64,000 bases of DNA, taken from assembly GCF_000961885.1 (NCBI RefSeq), contig NZ_JZKH01000043.1:1-64000 (forward strand), in the 5' to 3' direction. Each line of letters opens with the position of its first letter. The stretch's first letter is position 1. Position numbers and translations under genes: made by a program. The notes beneath the pieces were generated by a model. That model was not told where the DNA came from and searched no databases. It was given only the letters and a program-made list of their open reading frames with translations. The DNA is from Streptomyces rubellomurinus. Lineage in GTDB: Bacteria > Actinomycetota > Actinomycetes > Streptomycetales > Streptomycetaceae. This document shows positions 33,318 through 41,539 of the stretch, piece after piece.

Positions 33318-34457
33318 TCAGCTCCTCGGGCGGCGGGGGCGGTTCGGTACGGCGGGGGTGACGGCGGGGGTGACGGCGGCCCGGTCCGGGCCGAGCAGGC
33401 CGGCCAGCCGGTCGGTGGCGGCGGCCAGCCGCTCGGGCGGCAGCAGACCGGGGCCCTGCGCGGCGGCGAAGTCCGCGAAGGCCTCCGGGGTGCTGAACGC
33501 CGGGCGGTAGCCGAAGGTCTCCCGCAGCCGCGTGGTGTCCACCACCCGCCCGTGGGTGAGCAGCCGCAGCTGCTCGGGGGAGACGTCCACCAGCCGGGTC
33601 TGCCGGGCCAGGCCGGCGATCCAGCTGACGGCGGGCAGCAGCAGCGGCAGGGTGGGGCGGCCGAGCCGGCGGGCGCACTGGGACAGCAGCAGTACGCCCT
33701 CGCCGGCCACGTTGAACGTCCCCGTGTTGGCGGTGCCCGGCTCGGGCTCGGCGGCGGCGCGGCAGAGGACGGCGACGGCGTCGTCCTCGTGCACGAACTG
33801 CAGCCGCGGGTCGTAGCCGAGGACGGTCGGCAGGACGGGCAGCGCGAAGTACTCACTGAGCGGGGTGTCGGCCTGCGGGCCGACGATGTTGGCGAAGCGC
33901 AGCACCGTCACCGCGACGTCCGGACGGCGCCGGGCGAAGCCGCGCACGTAGCCCTCGACCTCGGACGCGTCCTTGGCGAAGCCGCCGCCGGGCTGGTCCT
34001 TGGGCTGCATCCGCTCGCTGAAGACCGCCGGGTCGCGGGGCGCGGAGCCGTACACCCCGGTGGTCGACTTCACCACCAGCCGGCGCACCCCGGGCGCCTT
34101 CTGGCAGGCGCCGAGCAGCTGCATGGTGCCGATGACGTTGGACTCCTTCACCGCGGAGCGGTGGGTGGAGCCGAGGCCGGTGGCGCTGACGCTGAGGTGG
34201 ATGACGGTGTCGACCCGGTGCTCGGCGATCACCCGGGCGACGGCCGGGCGGCGCAGGTCGAGCTGGTGGAAGCGGTACGGGGCGAGCGGGCCGGCCGGGC
34301 CGGCCGGCTCCCCGGCGGGCCGCTTCGGCGGCTGCACGTCCACGCCGACGACCAGGTCCACGCCCGGACGGCGGCGGAGCTCGGCGACGAAGCGGGCACC
34401 CAGATGGCGTGCCACGCCGGTGACGAGCACGACCACACCCACGGTGCTGCACCCCAT
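33318..34457 (-). CDS. NAD-dependent epimerase/dehydratase family protein
   Basis: A 379-residue extended short-chain dehydrogenase. The Rossmann nucleotide motif VLVTGVARHLGARFVAEL is a GxxxxxG variant; STTGVYGSAP carries the catalytic Tyr in an atypical context (YGSA rather than YxxxK), and LRFANIVGP is the family's substrate-side motif. The C-terminus is a Pro/Arg/Ala-rich tail. Paired with the acyltransferase, it may act on a lipid or lipid-linked sugar, but substrate is unknown. ATG 34457 gives MGCSTVGVVVLVTG. Confidence 0.83.
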   Translation of the reverse strand: MGCSTVGVVVLVTGVARHLGARFVAELRRRPGVDLVVGVDVQPPKRPAGEPAGPAGPLAPYRFHQLDLRRPAVARVIAEHRVDTVIHLSVSATGLGSTHRSAVKESNVIGTMQLLGACQKAPGVRRLVVKSTTGVYGSAPRDPAVFSERMQPKDQPGGGFAKDASEVEGYVRGFARRRPDVAVTVLRFANIVGPQADTPLSEYFALPVLPTVLGYDPRLQFVHEDDAVAVLCRAAAEPEPGTANTGTFNVAGEGVLLLSQCARRLGRPTLPLLLPAVSWIAGLARQTRLVDVSPEQLRLLTHGRVVDTTRLRETFGYRPAFSTPEAFADFAAAQGPGLLPPERLAAATDRLAGLLGPDRAAVTPAVTPAVPNRPRRPRS

Positions 34458-34520
34458 TTCACTCGACCGAGCGGTCCGCGTGCACCGTACCGCGCCACCG
34501 GGGCGGGCCGTGAAACGACA

Positions 34521-34555
34521 CCGCCCGCCCAGGCCACGAAGGCCTGGGCGGGCGG
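34521..34555 (-). terminator. Strong hairpin downstream of the bS22 gene
   Basis: Perfect 15-bp stem, CCGCCCGCCCAGGCC (34521-34535) with GGCCTGGGCGGGCGG (34541-34555), 5-base loop; 107 bases past the bS22 stop on the minus strand. Confidence 0.85.
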
Positions 34556-34661
34556 TGAAACGCCTGAACCCCGCGAGGGCGGGGGCACTATTTCTTCCTG
34601 CGCCGCTGTACGCGTGTGCGCGGATCACCCCCGCAGAGGCGGGGAGGCGCAGGCTCAGGCG

Positions 34662-34760
34662 TTACTTCTTGTTGCGACGCTGGACCCTGGTCCTCTTCAG
34701 AAGCTTGCGGTGCTTCTTCTTGGCCATACGCTTGCGACGCTTCTTGATGACAGAGCCCAC
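34662..34760 (-). CDS. Small ribosomal protein bS22 (AURKAIP1/COX24-domain protein)
   Basis: A 32-residue, extremely basic protein: GTG start, [19 protein letters not shown] then [13 protein letters not shown] and TAA. This is nearly the mycobacterial bS22 sequence, a 30S protein of actinobacteria belonging to the AURKAIP1/COX24 family. It is conserved beside bdtA and the epimerase in streptomycetes but often missed by gene callers because of its length. A small long-range stem (34559-34567 with 34655-34663) reaches to its stop codon. GTG 34760 gives the conserved MGSVIKK start. Confidence 0.93.
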   Translation of the reverse strand: MGSVIKKRRKRMAKKKHRKLLKRTRVQRRNKK

Positions 34761-34950
34761 GGAACAACCCTCGCTCACTGAGACTCTCGCCCGTGAGAGA
34801 CGGAGTCCATACGACTGACGTGAGGGCCTAGCCTACCGTCCACGACGCCCGGGCCGTAATCGCACTCCCCCGGACCGGGAAACTCGTGGGAAATCAGCGG
34901 CGAACGGGCCCGGGACCACCGCTGTGGACCCGAGCCCGACCACCCGGGCC

Positions 34951-35160
34951 CTACGCGCTCTCAAGCCGCACGTAGGACTCCTTCAGGTACTCGTGCACCG
35001 CCTGCTGCGGCACCCGGAAGGAGCGTCCGACCCGGATGGCCGGCAGCTCTCCGCTGTGCACCAGCCGGTACACCGTCATCTTGGACACCCGCATGACCGC
35101 GGCGACCTCCGCCACGGTCAGGAAGACGACTTCCTGCAGGGGGCGCTCGACGGAACTCAT
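34951..35160 (-). CDS. bdtA: BdtA-like helix-turn-helix DNA-binding protein
   Basis: A 69-residue MerR/excisionase-type winged helix: FLTVAEVAAVMRVSKMTVYR is the helix-turn-helix and AIRVGRSFRVPQQAVHEYL the wing and final helix. It corresponds to the small SCO3328 (BdtA) protein next to bldN-region genes in S. coelicolor, whose target is not well defined; it is distinct from BldC. ATG 35160 (MSSVERPLQE) is used; ATG 35166 is two codons earlier. It is not an excisionase of a mobile element: no integrase is nearby. Confidence 0.88.
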   Translation of the reverse strand: MSSVERPLQEVVFLTVAEVAAVMRVSKMTVYRLVHSGELPAIRVGRSFRVPQQAVHEYLKESYVRLESA

Positions 35161-35406
35161 GACCATCACCCGACCCTTACCCGTGTGCAAGGCACCGGCT
35201 TCCCCTCCGGTGACTCCACCGGCACACGTGTATCCCCAGAGTAGTTATGGGTGGTACCAGTGGGAAGAGGGGAGGTGCAGTCCTCGTACGGTGAGAGATA
35301 GGACCGTTGCAGTACGTAGCCGCTCGGCGGATGGCACCGGTCGGCGTACGCACGGCCCGCCCGCGGCAGGGGCGTGGAGCGCTCCGGGACGGGTGAAACG
35401 CCGGAT

Positions 35407-36603
35407 TCAGGCCAACAGTCCGTGGTGCGGGAACACCGCTCGGCGGGCCGCGAGGATGGCCTGATCGAGTCGGTCGGCGGGGTCGTAACCCGCCTCGAAG
35501 TCGTGCCAGACCGGGCGCGCGCCGTCGGTCATCCGCAGCGGGGCGGGGCGGCGGGTGCGGCGGTGGACCTCGGCGCGCCAGGCCTCCGGGGTCTCGGTGG
35601 CCGGGTCGACGGGCCGGCCGGCGGCGGTGGCGACCAGGTGGGTCCAGGTGCGCGGGACGACGTCGACCACCGCGTATCCGCCCCCGCCGGTGGCCACCCA
35701 GCGGCCGCCGGCGTGCTCGTGGGCGAGGCCGTGCAGCTCCTCGGCGATCAGCCGCTGGGCGTCCACGGTGACGGCGAGGTGGGCGAGCGGGTCCTCCAGG
35801 TGGGTGTCGGCGCCGTGCTGGGTGACCAGGACCTGCGGCCGGAACGCGCCGATCAGTTCGGGCACCAGCGCGTGGAAGGCGCGCAGCCAGCCGGCGTCGC
35901 CGGTGCCGGCGGGCAGCGGCAGGTTGGCGGCGGAGCCGGGGGCGTCCGGGCCGCCGGTCTCGGTGGGCCAGCCGGTCTGCGGGAACAGCGTGGCCGGGTG
36001 CTCGTGCAGCGAGACCGTCAGCACCCGGGGGTCGTTCCAGAACGCCTCCTGGACGCCGTCGCCGTGGTGGACGTCCACGTCGACGTAGGCGACGCGCTCG
36101 GCGCCGAGTTCGAGCAGCCGGGCGATGGCGATGGCCGGGTCGTTGTAGACGCAGAAGCCGGAGGCCTTGCCGGGCATCGCGTGGTGCAGCCCGCCGGCGA
36201 AGTTGACGGCGTGCTGGGTCTCGCCGCGCCAGACCGCCTCGGCCGCGGCCACGGACTGGCCGGCGATCAGCGCGGCGGACGAATGGACGGCCGGGAACGA
36301 CCAGTTGTCGTCGGTGCCGAGCCCGTGCGCGGGGTCGGACTCCTCGGGATGGGCGGCGGCGTGCCGGACCGCCTCGACGTACGCGCGGGTGTGCACCAGC
36401 CGCAGGGTGGAGTCCCCGGCGGCGGGCGCGGAGCGCAGCGTCACCCCGGGCCCGGCGGTCAGCCCCAGGGCCTCGACCAGGCGCATGGTGAGCGCCAGCC
36501 GGGTCGGGTCCATCGGGTGGCCGGGGCCGAAGTCGTAGGCGGTGACGGCCTCGTCCCAGAACAGGTGCAGGCCGCAGGGCAGGTCACGCTCGGCTTCGGG
36601 CAT
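35407..36603 (-). CDS. acuC: AcuC-type histone deacetylase superfamily protein
   Basis: A 398-residue zinc-dependent deacetylase of the arginase/HDAC fold. Features: DFGPGHPMDPTRL substrate entrance, FAGGLHHAMPGKASGFCVYN with the catalytic His pair, and VDVDVHHGDGVQEAFW with the zinc Asp/His ligands; VATGGGGYAVV ends the site. AcuC proteins deacetylate and activate acetyl-CoA synthetase in Bacillus; the Streptomyces target is not shown here. ATG 36603 is taken; GTG 36612 is possible. The gene begins about 80 bases after the MFS gene stop. Confidence 0.92.
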   Translation of the reverse strand: MPEAERDLPCGLHLFWDEAVTAYDFGPGHPMDPTRLALTMRLVEALGLTAGPGVTLRSAPAAGDSTLRLVHTRAYVEAVRHAAAHPEESDPAHGLGTDDNWSFPAVHSSAALIAGQSVAAAEAVWRGETQHAVNFAGGLHHAMPGKASGFCVYNDPAIAIARLLELGAERVAYVDVDVHHGDGVQEAFWNDPRVLTVSLHEHPATLFPQTGWPTETGGPDAPGSAANLPLPAGTGDAGWLRAFHALVPELIGAFRPQVLVTQHGADTHLEDPLAHLAVTVDAQRLIAEELHGLAHEHAGGRWVATGGGGYAVVDVVPRTWTHLVATAAGRPVDPATETPEAWRAEVHRRTRRPAPLRMTDGARPVWHDFEAGYDPADRLDQAILAARRAVFPHHGLLA

Positions 36604-36683
36604 GGCCTCCACCGTAGTGGGTGGCGGTGGCCGCCAGGTTGTCAGGGCCGCGGCCGGCGGGGGCGGTGGCGCCGGTCAGCCGG

Positions 36684-37904
36684 TCAGCCGGCCTCCGCCA
36701 GTGCCGCGTTGGCGGGGGCCGGGGCGAAGCGGTCGGCGAGCGGCAGGACGGCGAGCACCAGCAGCATCGGGGCGAGCAGCGCCCAGCGGTACGAGCTGGC
36801 GTCCGCGACCGCGCCGACCAGCGGCGAACCCACCAGGAAACCCACGTAGTTGAACAGGTTGAGCCGGGCCACCGCGGCGTCCGAGTCGGCCGGGAAGAGC
36901 CGGCCGCCGGCCGCGAAGACCTGCGGGATGATCGCGCAGATGCCGAAGCCCAGCACGGTGAAGGCGGCGATGCCGGCCCAGGGCGCGGGCGCGACGGCGG
37001 CCAACGCGAAGCCGAGCGCGGCCAGCGCGGCGCCGGCCCGGACCACCGGCACGGCGCCGAAGCGCTGCACCGCGCGGTCGCCCAGGGCCCGGCCGAGCAG
37101 CATCGCCACCATGTAGCCGAGGTAGGAGAGTTTGGCGAGGTCGTCGCGGCTGCCGAGGCCGTCGGTGAGGTACTTGACGCTGTAGTTGGAGACCGAGGCG
37201 TCCGCGATGTACGCGAAGGCCATCGCCAGGCACAGCGGCAGCAGCGGCCGCCAGGGGATGGACCGGGCGGCGGCCTCGGCGGCCTCCCGGACGGCGTCGC
37301 CGAGCTCGGCCGGGCCGGCGAAGTACCTGCCGGTCAGCACCGCGAGCGGGGCGACCACCGCGGCGGCGGTGCCGAACAGCACCGGCAGGCCGACGTCGTC
37401 GTGCGAGCCGAGGCCGGCGATCGCCGCTCCGAGGATGCCGCCCAGGCTGAACGCGGCGTGGAAGCCGATCATGATCGAGCGGCCGTAGCGGTGCTGCAGG
37501 CCCACCCCGAGCATGTTCATGCTGGCGTCCAGGGCGCCCACCAGCAGCCCGAACGCGCCCAGGGCGAGGGCGAGTTGCCACAGCGCGTCACCGAGCCCGG
37601 CGGCCGCGAGGCTCAGGCAGACGCCGGGCTGCACCACCCGCAGCACCGCGCGGGCGCCGATCCGCTTCACCACCTGCTCGGAGGCCAGCGAGCCGGCCCC
37701 GGCCAGGATCGGCACCGCCGCCAGGAAGGCCGGCAGCAGCCCGTCGCTCAGCCCGTACCGGCGCTGGATCTCCGGGATGCTGGTAACCAGCAGGGCGAAG
37801 ACGGTGCCCTGGAGCACGAAGCCGACGGCCAGCGCCGCCCGCCCGGCGCGCAGGCCGGGCGCCGTCGAGGAGGGGACGGGCTGCTCGGATGGCGCGGCAC
37901 TCAT
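36684..37904 (-). CDS. MFS transporter
   Basis: A 406-residue protein with about 12 membrane helices. Motifs include GRALGDRAVQRFG and KRIGARAVLR (loop-2/3-like Gly-Arg sequences) and SMNMLGVGLQHRYGRSIMIGFHAAF in the N-terminal half, resembling the YbjJ/fucose-permease-like MFS group. Substrate cannot be inferred. It is upstream of acuC on the same strand. Confidence 0.88.
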   Translation of the reverse strand: MSAAPSEQPVPSSTAPGLRAGRAALAVGFVLQGTVFALLVTSIPEIQRRYGLSDGLLPAFLAAVPILAGAGSLASEQVVKRIGARAVLRVVQPGVCLSLAAAGLGDALWQLALALGAFGLLVGALDASMNMLGVGLQHRYGRSIMIGFHAAFSLGGILGAAIAGLGSHDDVGLPVLFGTAAAVVAPLAVLTGRYFAGPAELGDAVREAAEAAARSIPWRPLLPLCLAMAFAYIADASVSNYSVKYLTDGLGSRDDLAKLSYLGYMVAMLLGRALGDRAVQRFGAVPVVRAGAALAALGFALAAVAPAPWAGIAAFTVLGFGICAIIPQVFAAGGRLFPADSDAAVARLNLFNYVGFLVGSPLVGAVADASSYRWALLAPMLLVLAVLPLADRFAPAPANAALAEAG

Positions 37905-37989
37905 GCGGGACCTCGCTACTGGCCGGTACGACGATGTAGGCCGAGAGCGTAGGGGGTGCGCCGGGTTTGCGGGAGGGGTCGCGCAGTGC

Positions 37990-38817
37990 TCACTTCCCGC
38001 CGGAGGCCAGCTCCCGGGAGCGGTCCCGGGCCGCCTCCAGGGCGCCCAGCAGCGCGGCCCGCACCCCGTGGTTCTCCAGCTCGCGGATGGCCGCGATGGT
38101 GGTGCCGGCCGGGGAGGTGACCGCCTCGCGCAGTTTCACCGGGTGCTCGCCGGAGTCGCGCAGCATGACCGAGGCGCCGATCGCGGACTGCACGATCAGG
38201 TCGTGCGCCACCTGCCGGGGCAGGCCGAGCAGGATGCCGGCGTCCGTCATCGCCTCCACCAGGAAGTAGAAGTAGGCCGGGCCGGAGCCGGACAGCGCGG
38301 TGGCCGCGTCCTGCTGGGACTCGGGCAGCCGCAGCGCCTTGCCGACCGAGCTGAAGATCTCCTCGGCCCGCACCAGGTGCTCCTCGGTCGCGTGCGAGCC
38401 GCCGGAGATCACGCTCATCCCCTCGTCCACCAGGACGGGCGTGTTGGGCATGACCCGCACCACCGGGGTGCCGGCCGCCAGCCGCGCCTCGAACCAGGCG
38501 GTCGGGACGCCGGCCGCGGCCGAGATCACCAGCCGGTCCGGGCTGACGTACGGGGCCAGCTCCTCCAGCAGGGTGCCCATGTCCTGCGGCTTGACCGCGA
38601 GGATCAGGGTGTCGGCGAGCTTGGCGGCCTCGGCGTTGGGGACGGCGACCACGCCGTACCGGGCGGCGAGTTCGGCCGCCCGCTCCGGGCGGCGGGCGGT
38701 CACCAGCACGTCCGCCGGGTCCTTGCCGGCCCGCAGCAGACCGGAGAGCAGGGCCTCGCCGATCTTGCCGGTGCCCAGGAAGGCGATCTTCTGCCCGTGT
38801 GCTGCGCTGCTGCCCAT
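37990..38817 (-). CDS. proC: Pyrroline-5-carboxylate reductase
   Basis: A 275-residue enzyme making L-proline from pyrroline-5-carboxylate with NAD(P)H. The N-terminal Rossmann motif is KIAFLGTGKIGEALLSGLL; LAVKPQDMGTLL, VRVMPNTPVLV and the C-terminal signature LSGSGPAYFYFLVEAMTDAG through TSPAGTTIAAIRELE are all present. ATG 38817 (MGSSAAHGQKI) has AAGGAG upstream. It begins 85 bases from the MFS gene end. Confidence 0.96.
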   Translation of the reverse strand: MGSSAAHGQKIAFLGTGKIGEALLSGLLRAGKDPADVLVTARRPERAAELAARYGVVAVPNAEAAKLADTLILAVKPQDMGTLLEELAPYVSPDRLVISAAAGVPTAWFEARLAAGTPVVRVMPNTPVLVDEGMSVISGGSHATEEHLVRAEEIFSSVGKALRLPESQQDAATALSGSGPAYFYFLVEAMTDAGILLGLPRQVAHDLIVQSAIGASVMLRDSGEHPVKLREAVTSPAGTTIAAIRELENHGVRAALLGALEAARDRSRELASGGK

Positions 38818-38973
38818 GGTCCGCTCCTTGCCTCGGTACTGCGGCCATCCTCGCACCGCGCCCGGGGCCCGCGCCGGACCGTCCGGTCCGTGAACCACCG
38901 AGCGGTGCACCTAGGGAGAAACTCGGGGGTTTCCCCTATGGCCCCGGGGAACGGGCGGGCGCACCGTGGAGGT

Positions 38974-39423
38974 ATGGCACACGACGACATGTCCCGACGA
39001 GAGAACCGGCAACTCGCCGTCGCCTCGGCGACGGTGGGCCCGTGGCGGACGGCCGCGGGAGTCGGTGCGGTGGTGGGGGCGACCGTCCTGGGGATCGACC
39101 TGATCTCGGGGCACTGGTCGCTGAGCATCCTGGCCGGCCCGGCCGGCTGGGGTCTGTTCTTCTTCTTCCTGGTCGGGACGCTCGGCGGGCAGCTGCGCCG
39201 CGACACCGCCGACCGGCGGCTGCGCCGCTGGGCGGACGCGCACCCGTGGCAGGCGGGCCTCCCGGCGGCCGGCGGGCTGCTGGTGCTGAACGCCCTGGCG
39301 CAGTGGCTCCTCAGCGACGCGGGTCTGCTCTGGGCGTTCTTCGAGTCGCTCCTGCCGGCCGCCGTCCTGCTGGCCGTGGTCGGCGTGGTGGGGTCGGTGA
39401 AGCAGGCCCGCGGCAAGGGGTGA
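38974..39423 (+). CDS. Membrane protein of unknown function (149 aa)
   Basis: A small integral membrane protein with four hydrophobic segments: near AGVGAVVGATVLGIDLI, LSILAGPAGWGLFFFFLVGT, AGGLLVLNALAQWLL and LLPAAVLLAVVGVVGSV. Charged loops RRDTADRRLRRWADAHP lie between them. The ATG at 38974 follows GTGGAGGT and gives MAHDDMSRRENR. I do not recognise a family. It is divergent from proC. Confidence 0.72.
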   Translation: MAHDDMSRRENRQLAVASATVGPWRTAAGVGAVVGATVLGIDLISGHWSLSILAGPAGWGLFFFFLVGTLGGQLRRDTADRRLRRWADAHPWQAGLPAAGGLLVLNALAQWLLSDAGLLWAFFESLLPAAVLLAVVGVVGSVKQARGKG

Positions 39424-39567
39424 GCGACCCGGGCCGAGCGTGTGGCACCGGTCCTGACGTCGCGTTTCCGGACGAAGGCCGGTGAATCCGACCGTCTCGC
39501 ACACGGGTTCACCACACGGTGCGGCCCCGGTCGACGGTTCGTCACACCCGGTCGGCATACTGGCGCG

Positions 39568-40899
39568 ATGCCGATAGCCGAAGATCCGGAACCGCGCCCC
39601 GACGAGGGCCGCGAGGCGGGCGGGAAGGACCCGTTCGCAGACCTCGTCCTGGACGAGGAGTTCGTCAAGGGCGCCAATGTCAAGGAGCAGGCCGGGCGCA
39701 CCCGCATGCTCGCCGCCCGGTGGAAGCACACCCCGCCGGTCGACCCGGGCGGCCGCCGCTCGGTCAACGACGGCCCGGCGCCCAAGCGCCGCTTCGGCCG
39801 CAAGCCGAAGGCCCTGGCCTACGACGCGTGGGGCAACCCGAGGCCGGTCCGCTCCCAGCGGTGGCAGACCCCGCTGTTCGTGGCGCTGACGATCGTCGTG
39901 CTGCTCGCCGCGCTCAACGTGGACGGGCTGCGCAACTGGTTCCACGGAGGTTCCCCGGACGCCTCCGCCCCCGTGCCGACCGTCGCGCCGGAGACCGCCA
40001 AGCCGACCACCGCGCCGCCGAAGGTCGCCGAGGACCGGCCGACCGTGGCGCGCCCGTGGGCCGGCTCCCCCGCCGAGGGCTGGCCGAACGGCGCCGAGGC
40101 GTTCGTCCTGCCCGAGGCCAAGGCCACCGGCGTGTTCTCCGCCGACCAGGTCGCGGCGCAGCTCCAGCTGGTCAAGGACTACCTGATCGCCGCCAACCTG
40201 GACCCGAAGGCCCTCGCCGGCGGCCGGCCGGAGGCCGCCCTGGCCATGCTGGACCGCGAGGAGCGCGACCACGCGGCGGCGGCGCTGGACAGCCCGTCCA
40301 AGGAGAACGACCCGACCAACTGGTTCAGCCGCTTCGACCCGCGCGAGGCGATCCCGGTCGGCGACGTGGTGAAGGTCCAGGGCCGGATCAGCTTCGAGGG
40401 CGACGGCGACAAGGGCGTCCTGGTCCACGCCGACTACAGCTACGTGTACGCGCTGCGCCCGGGCAAGGAGGCGGGCAAGCTGCCGAAGCCCTCCAAGCCC
40501 GCCCAACCCGCCCAGCCCAAGCCGAGCGGGCCCGCCGCCCCCGGCGACTCGACGGCGAAGCCCGTCGGCCTGGTGACGCCGGTGGACGACGTCTCCGGTG
40601 ACACCTGGACCACCCGGACCGTGATCCGCCGGGTGGAGAACTTCCGCTTCTACGACCCGGCCCGCTACCAGGTCAACCCGAAGAAGCTGGCGTTCGGGGA
40701 CGGCAGCACGTCCGAGTTCGGCAACGCGGAGTGCTTCGTCTACGACGGCTTCTACCACCCGCACTTCGACCAGTTCGACGACCGCACCCCCGGCGACCGT
40801 CCGACCGGGCCGAAGGAGGACCCGTACGACCGCAGCCGGGAGCTGAAGCCCGGCGACGGCAACGGCGACGGCGAGTGCGGCACCGTCAGCCGGTACTGA
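39568..40899 (+). CDS. Conserved single-pass membrane protein (443 aa)
   Basis: A protein with an acidic/basic cytoplasmic part of about 115 residues (KDPFADLVLDEEFVKGANVK, RRFGRKPKALAYDAWG), one membrane helix (LFVALTIVVLLAALNV) and a large outer domain that includes FVLPEAKATGVFSADQVAAQ, LVKDYLIAANLDPKALAGGR and RTVIRRVENFRFYDPARYQV, with a Lys/Pro-rich insertion. The two late cysteines (ECFVYDGFY, DGECG) may form a disulfide. The layout resembles conserved actinobacterial proteins seen near ilvD; function unknown. It converges on the next gene with one base between stops. Confidence 0.75.
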   Translation: MPIAEDPEPRPDEGREAGGKDPFADLVLDEEFVKGANVKEQAGRTRMLAARWKHTPPVDPGGRRSVNDGPAPKRRFGRKPKALAYDAWGNPRPVRSQRWQTPLFVALTIVVLLAALNVDGLRNWFHGGSPDASAPVPTVAPETAKPTTAPPKVAEDRPTVARPWAGSPAEGWPNGAEAFVLPEAKATGVFSADQVAAQLQLVKDYLIAANLDPKALAGGRPEAALAMLDREERDHAAAALDSPSKENDPTNWFSRFDPREAIPVGDVVKVQGRISFEGDGDKGVLVHADYSYVYALRPGKEAGKLPKPSKPAQPAQPKPSGPAAPGDSTAKPVGLVTPVDDVSGDTWTTRTVIRRVENFRFYDPARYQVNPKKLAFGDGSTSEFGNAECFVYDGFYHPHFDQFDDRTPGDRPTGPKEDPYDRSRELKPGDGNGDGECGTVSRY

Positions 40900-40900
40900 G

Positions 40901-41431
40901 CTACTTCTTCCGCTTGCCCCGGCCCGGCGCCTTGGCGTCGGGCCGGCCGCTGCGGCCCGCCTGGCGCTTGACGTGCTGGGCGACGGCCCGCTCGTGGGCG
41001 GCGCGCTTGACGGCCTCGCCGGGCGCCTCGACCAGGCTGCGGGCGAAGTAGGCGAGCAGGCTGCCGGCCCCGCCGATCAGCCAGACCGCGCCGAGCGACT
41101 TGTCCTCGGCCATCCAGCCGGTGAGCTGGTCCCGGCCCTCGGTGAGCAGCTTCCAGGTGCGCCGCACGCACATCATCGAGCAGACCACGATGGCGGCGGT
41201 CAGCAGCCCGTTGACGAAGCCGCCGTTGTCGGAGAGGGCGACGCCCTCGACGCCGAAGCGCAGCACCAGCACGGCGGCGGCCGCGGCGGCCAGCGAGCCG
41301 ACCGACACGCCGACGCGGCGCAGCCAGTAGCCGTTGTCCCGGTCGAGCCAGGTGGTGCCGAAGAAGCGGATCGCCTCCGGCACGGGGGCTCCGGCGGGCG
41401 CGGGTGCGGTGGTGGGGGGCTGCTCGCTCAC
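40901..41431 (-). CDS. Conserved membrane protein (176 aa)
   Basis: Two to three membrane helices (VGSLAAAAAAVLVLRFGVEG, LLTAAIVVCSMMCVRRTWKL and LGAVWLIGGAGSLLAYFARS) preceded by a Pro-rich cytoplasmic start and ended by a very basic tail (HVKRQAGRSGRPDAKAPGRG then KRKK). EAIRFFGTTWLDRDNGYWLR is the most conserved-looking block. GTG 41431 is chosen as start. Function unknown. It is downstream of ilvD across a terminator. Confidence 0.75.
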   Translation of the reverse strand: MSEQPPTTAPAPAGAPVPEAIRFFGTTWLDRDNGYWLRRVGVSVGSLAAAAAAVLVLRFGVEGVALSDNGGFVNGLLTAAIVVCSMMCVRRTWKLLTEGRDQLTGWMAEDKSLGAVWLIGGAGSLLAYFARSLVEAPGEAVKRAAHERAVAQHVKRQAGRSGRPDAKAPGRGKRKK

Positions 41432-41465
41432 ACCGTCGATTATCACCCGGGTGCCCGGGAACGCC

Positions 41466-41514
41466 GGAGGGGCCGTCCGACCACCCGGTTTCCGGGCGGC
41501 CGGACGGCCCCTCC
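41466..41514 (-). terminator. Hairpin downstream of ilvD
   Basis: GGAGGGGCCGTCCG (41466-41479) pairs with CGGACGGCCCCTCC (41501-41514); the loop can pair further (CCACCCGG with CCGGGCGG). Confidence 0.8.
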
Positions 41515-41539
41515 GCTGCTGCTGCTGCTACTCGGCCGC

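Noticed and set aside
34951..35160. Excisionase of an integrated element, or BldC
   Set aside because: The helix-turn-helix is excisionase-like, but no integrase, attachment repeat or other mobile gene is nearby, and the sequence and position match BdtA rather than BldC.
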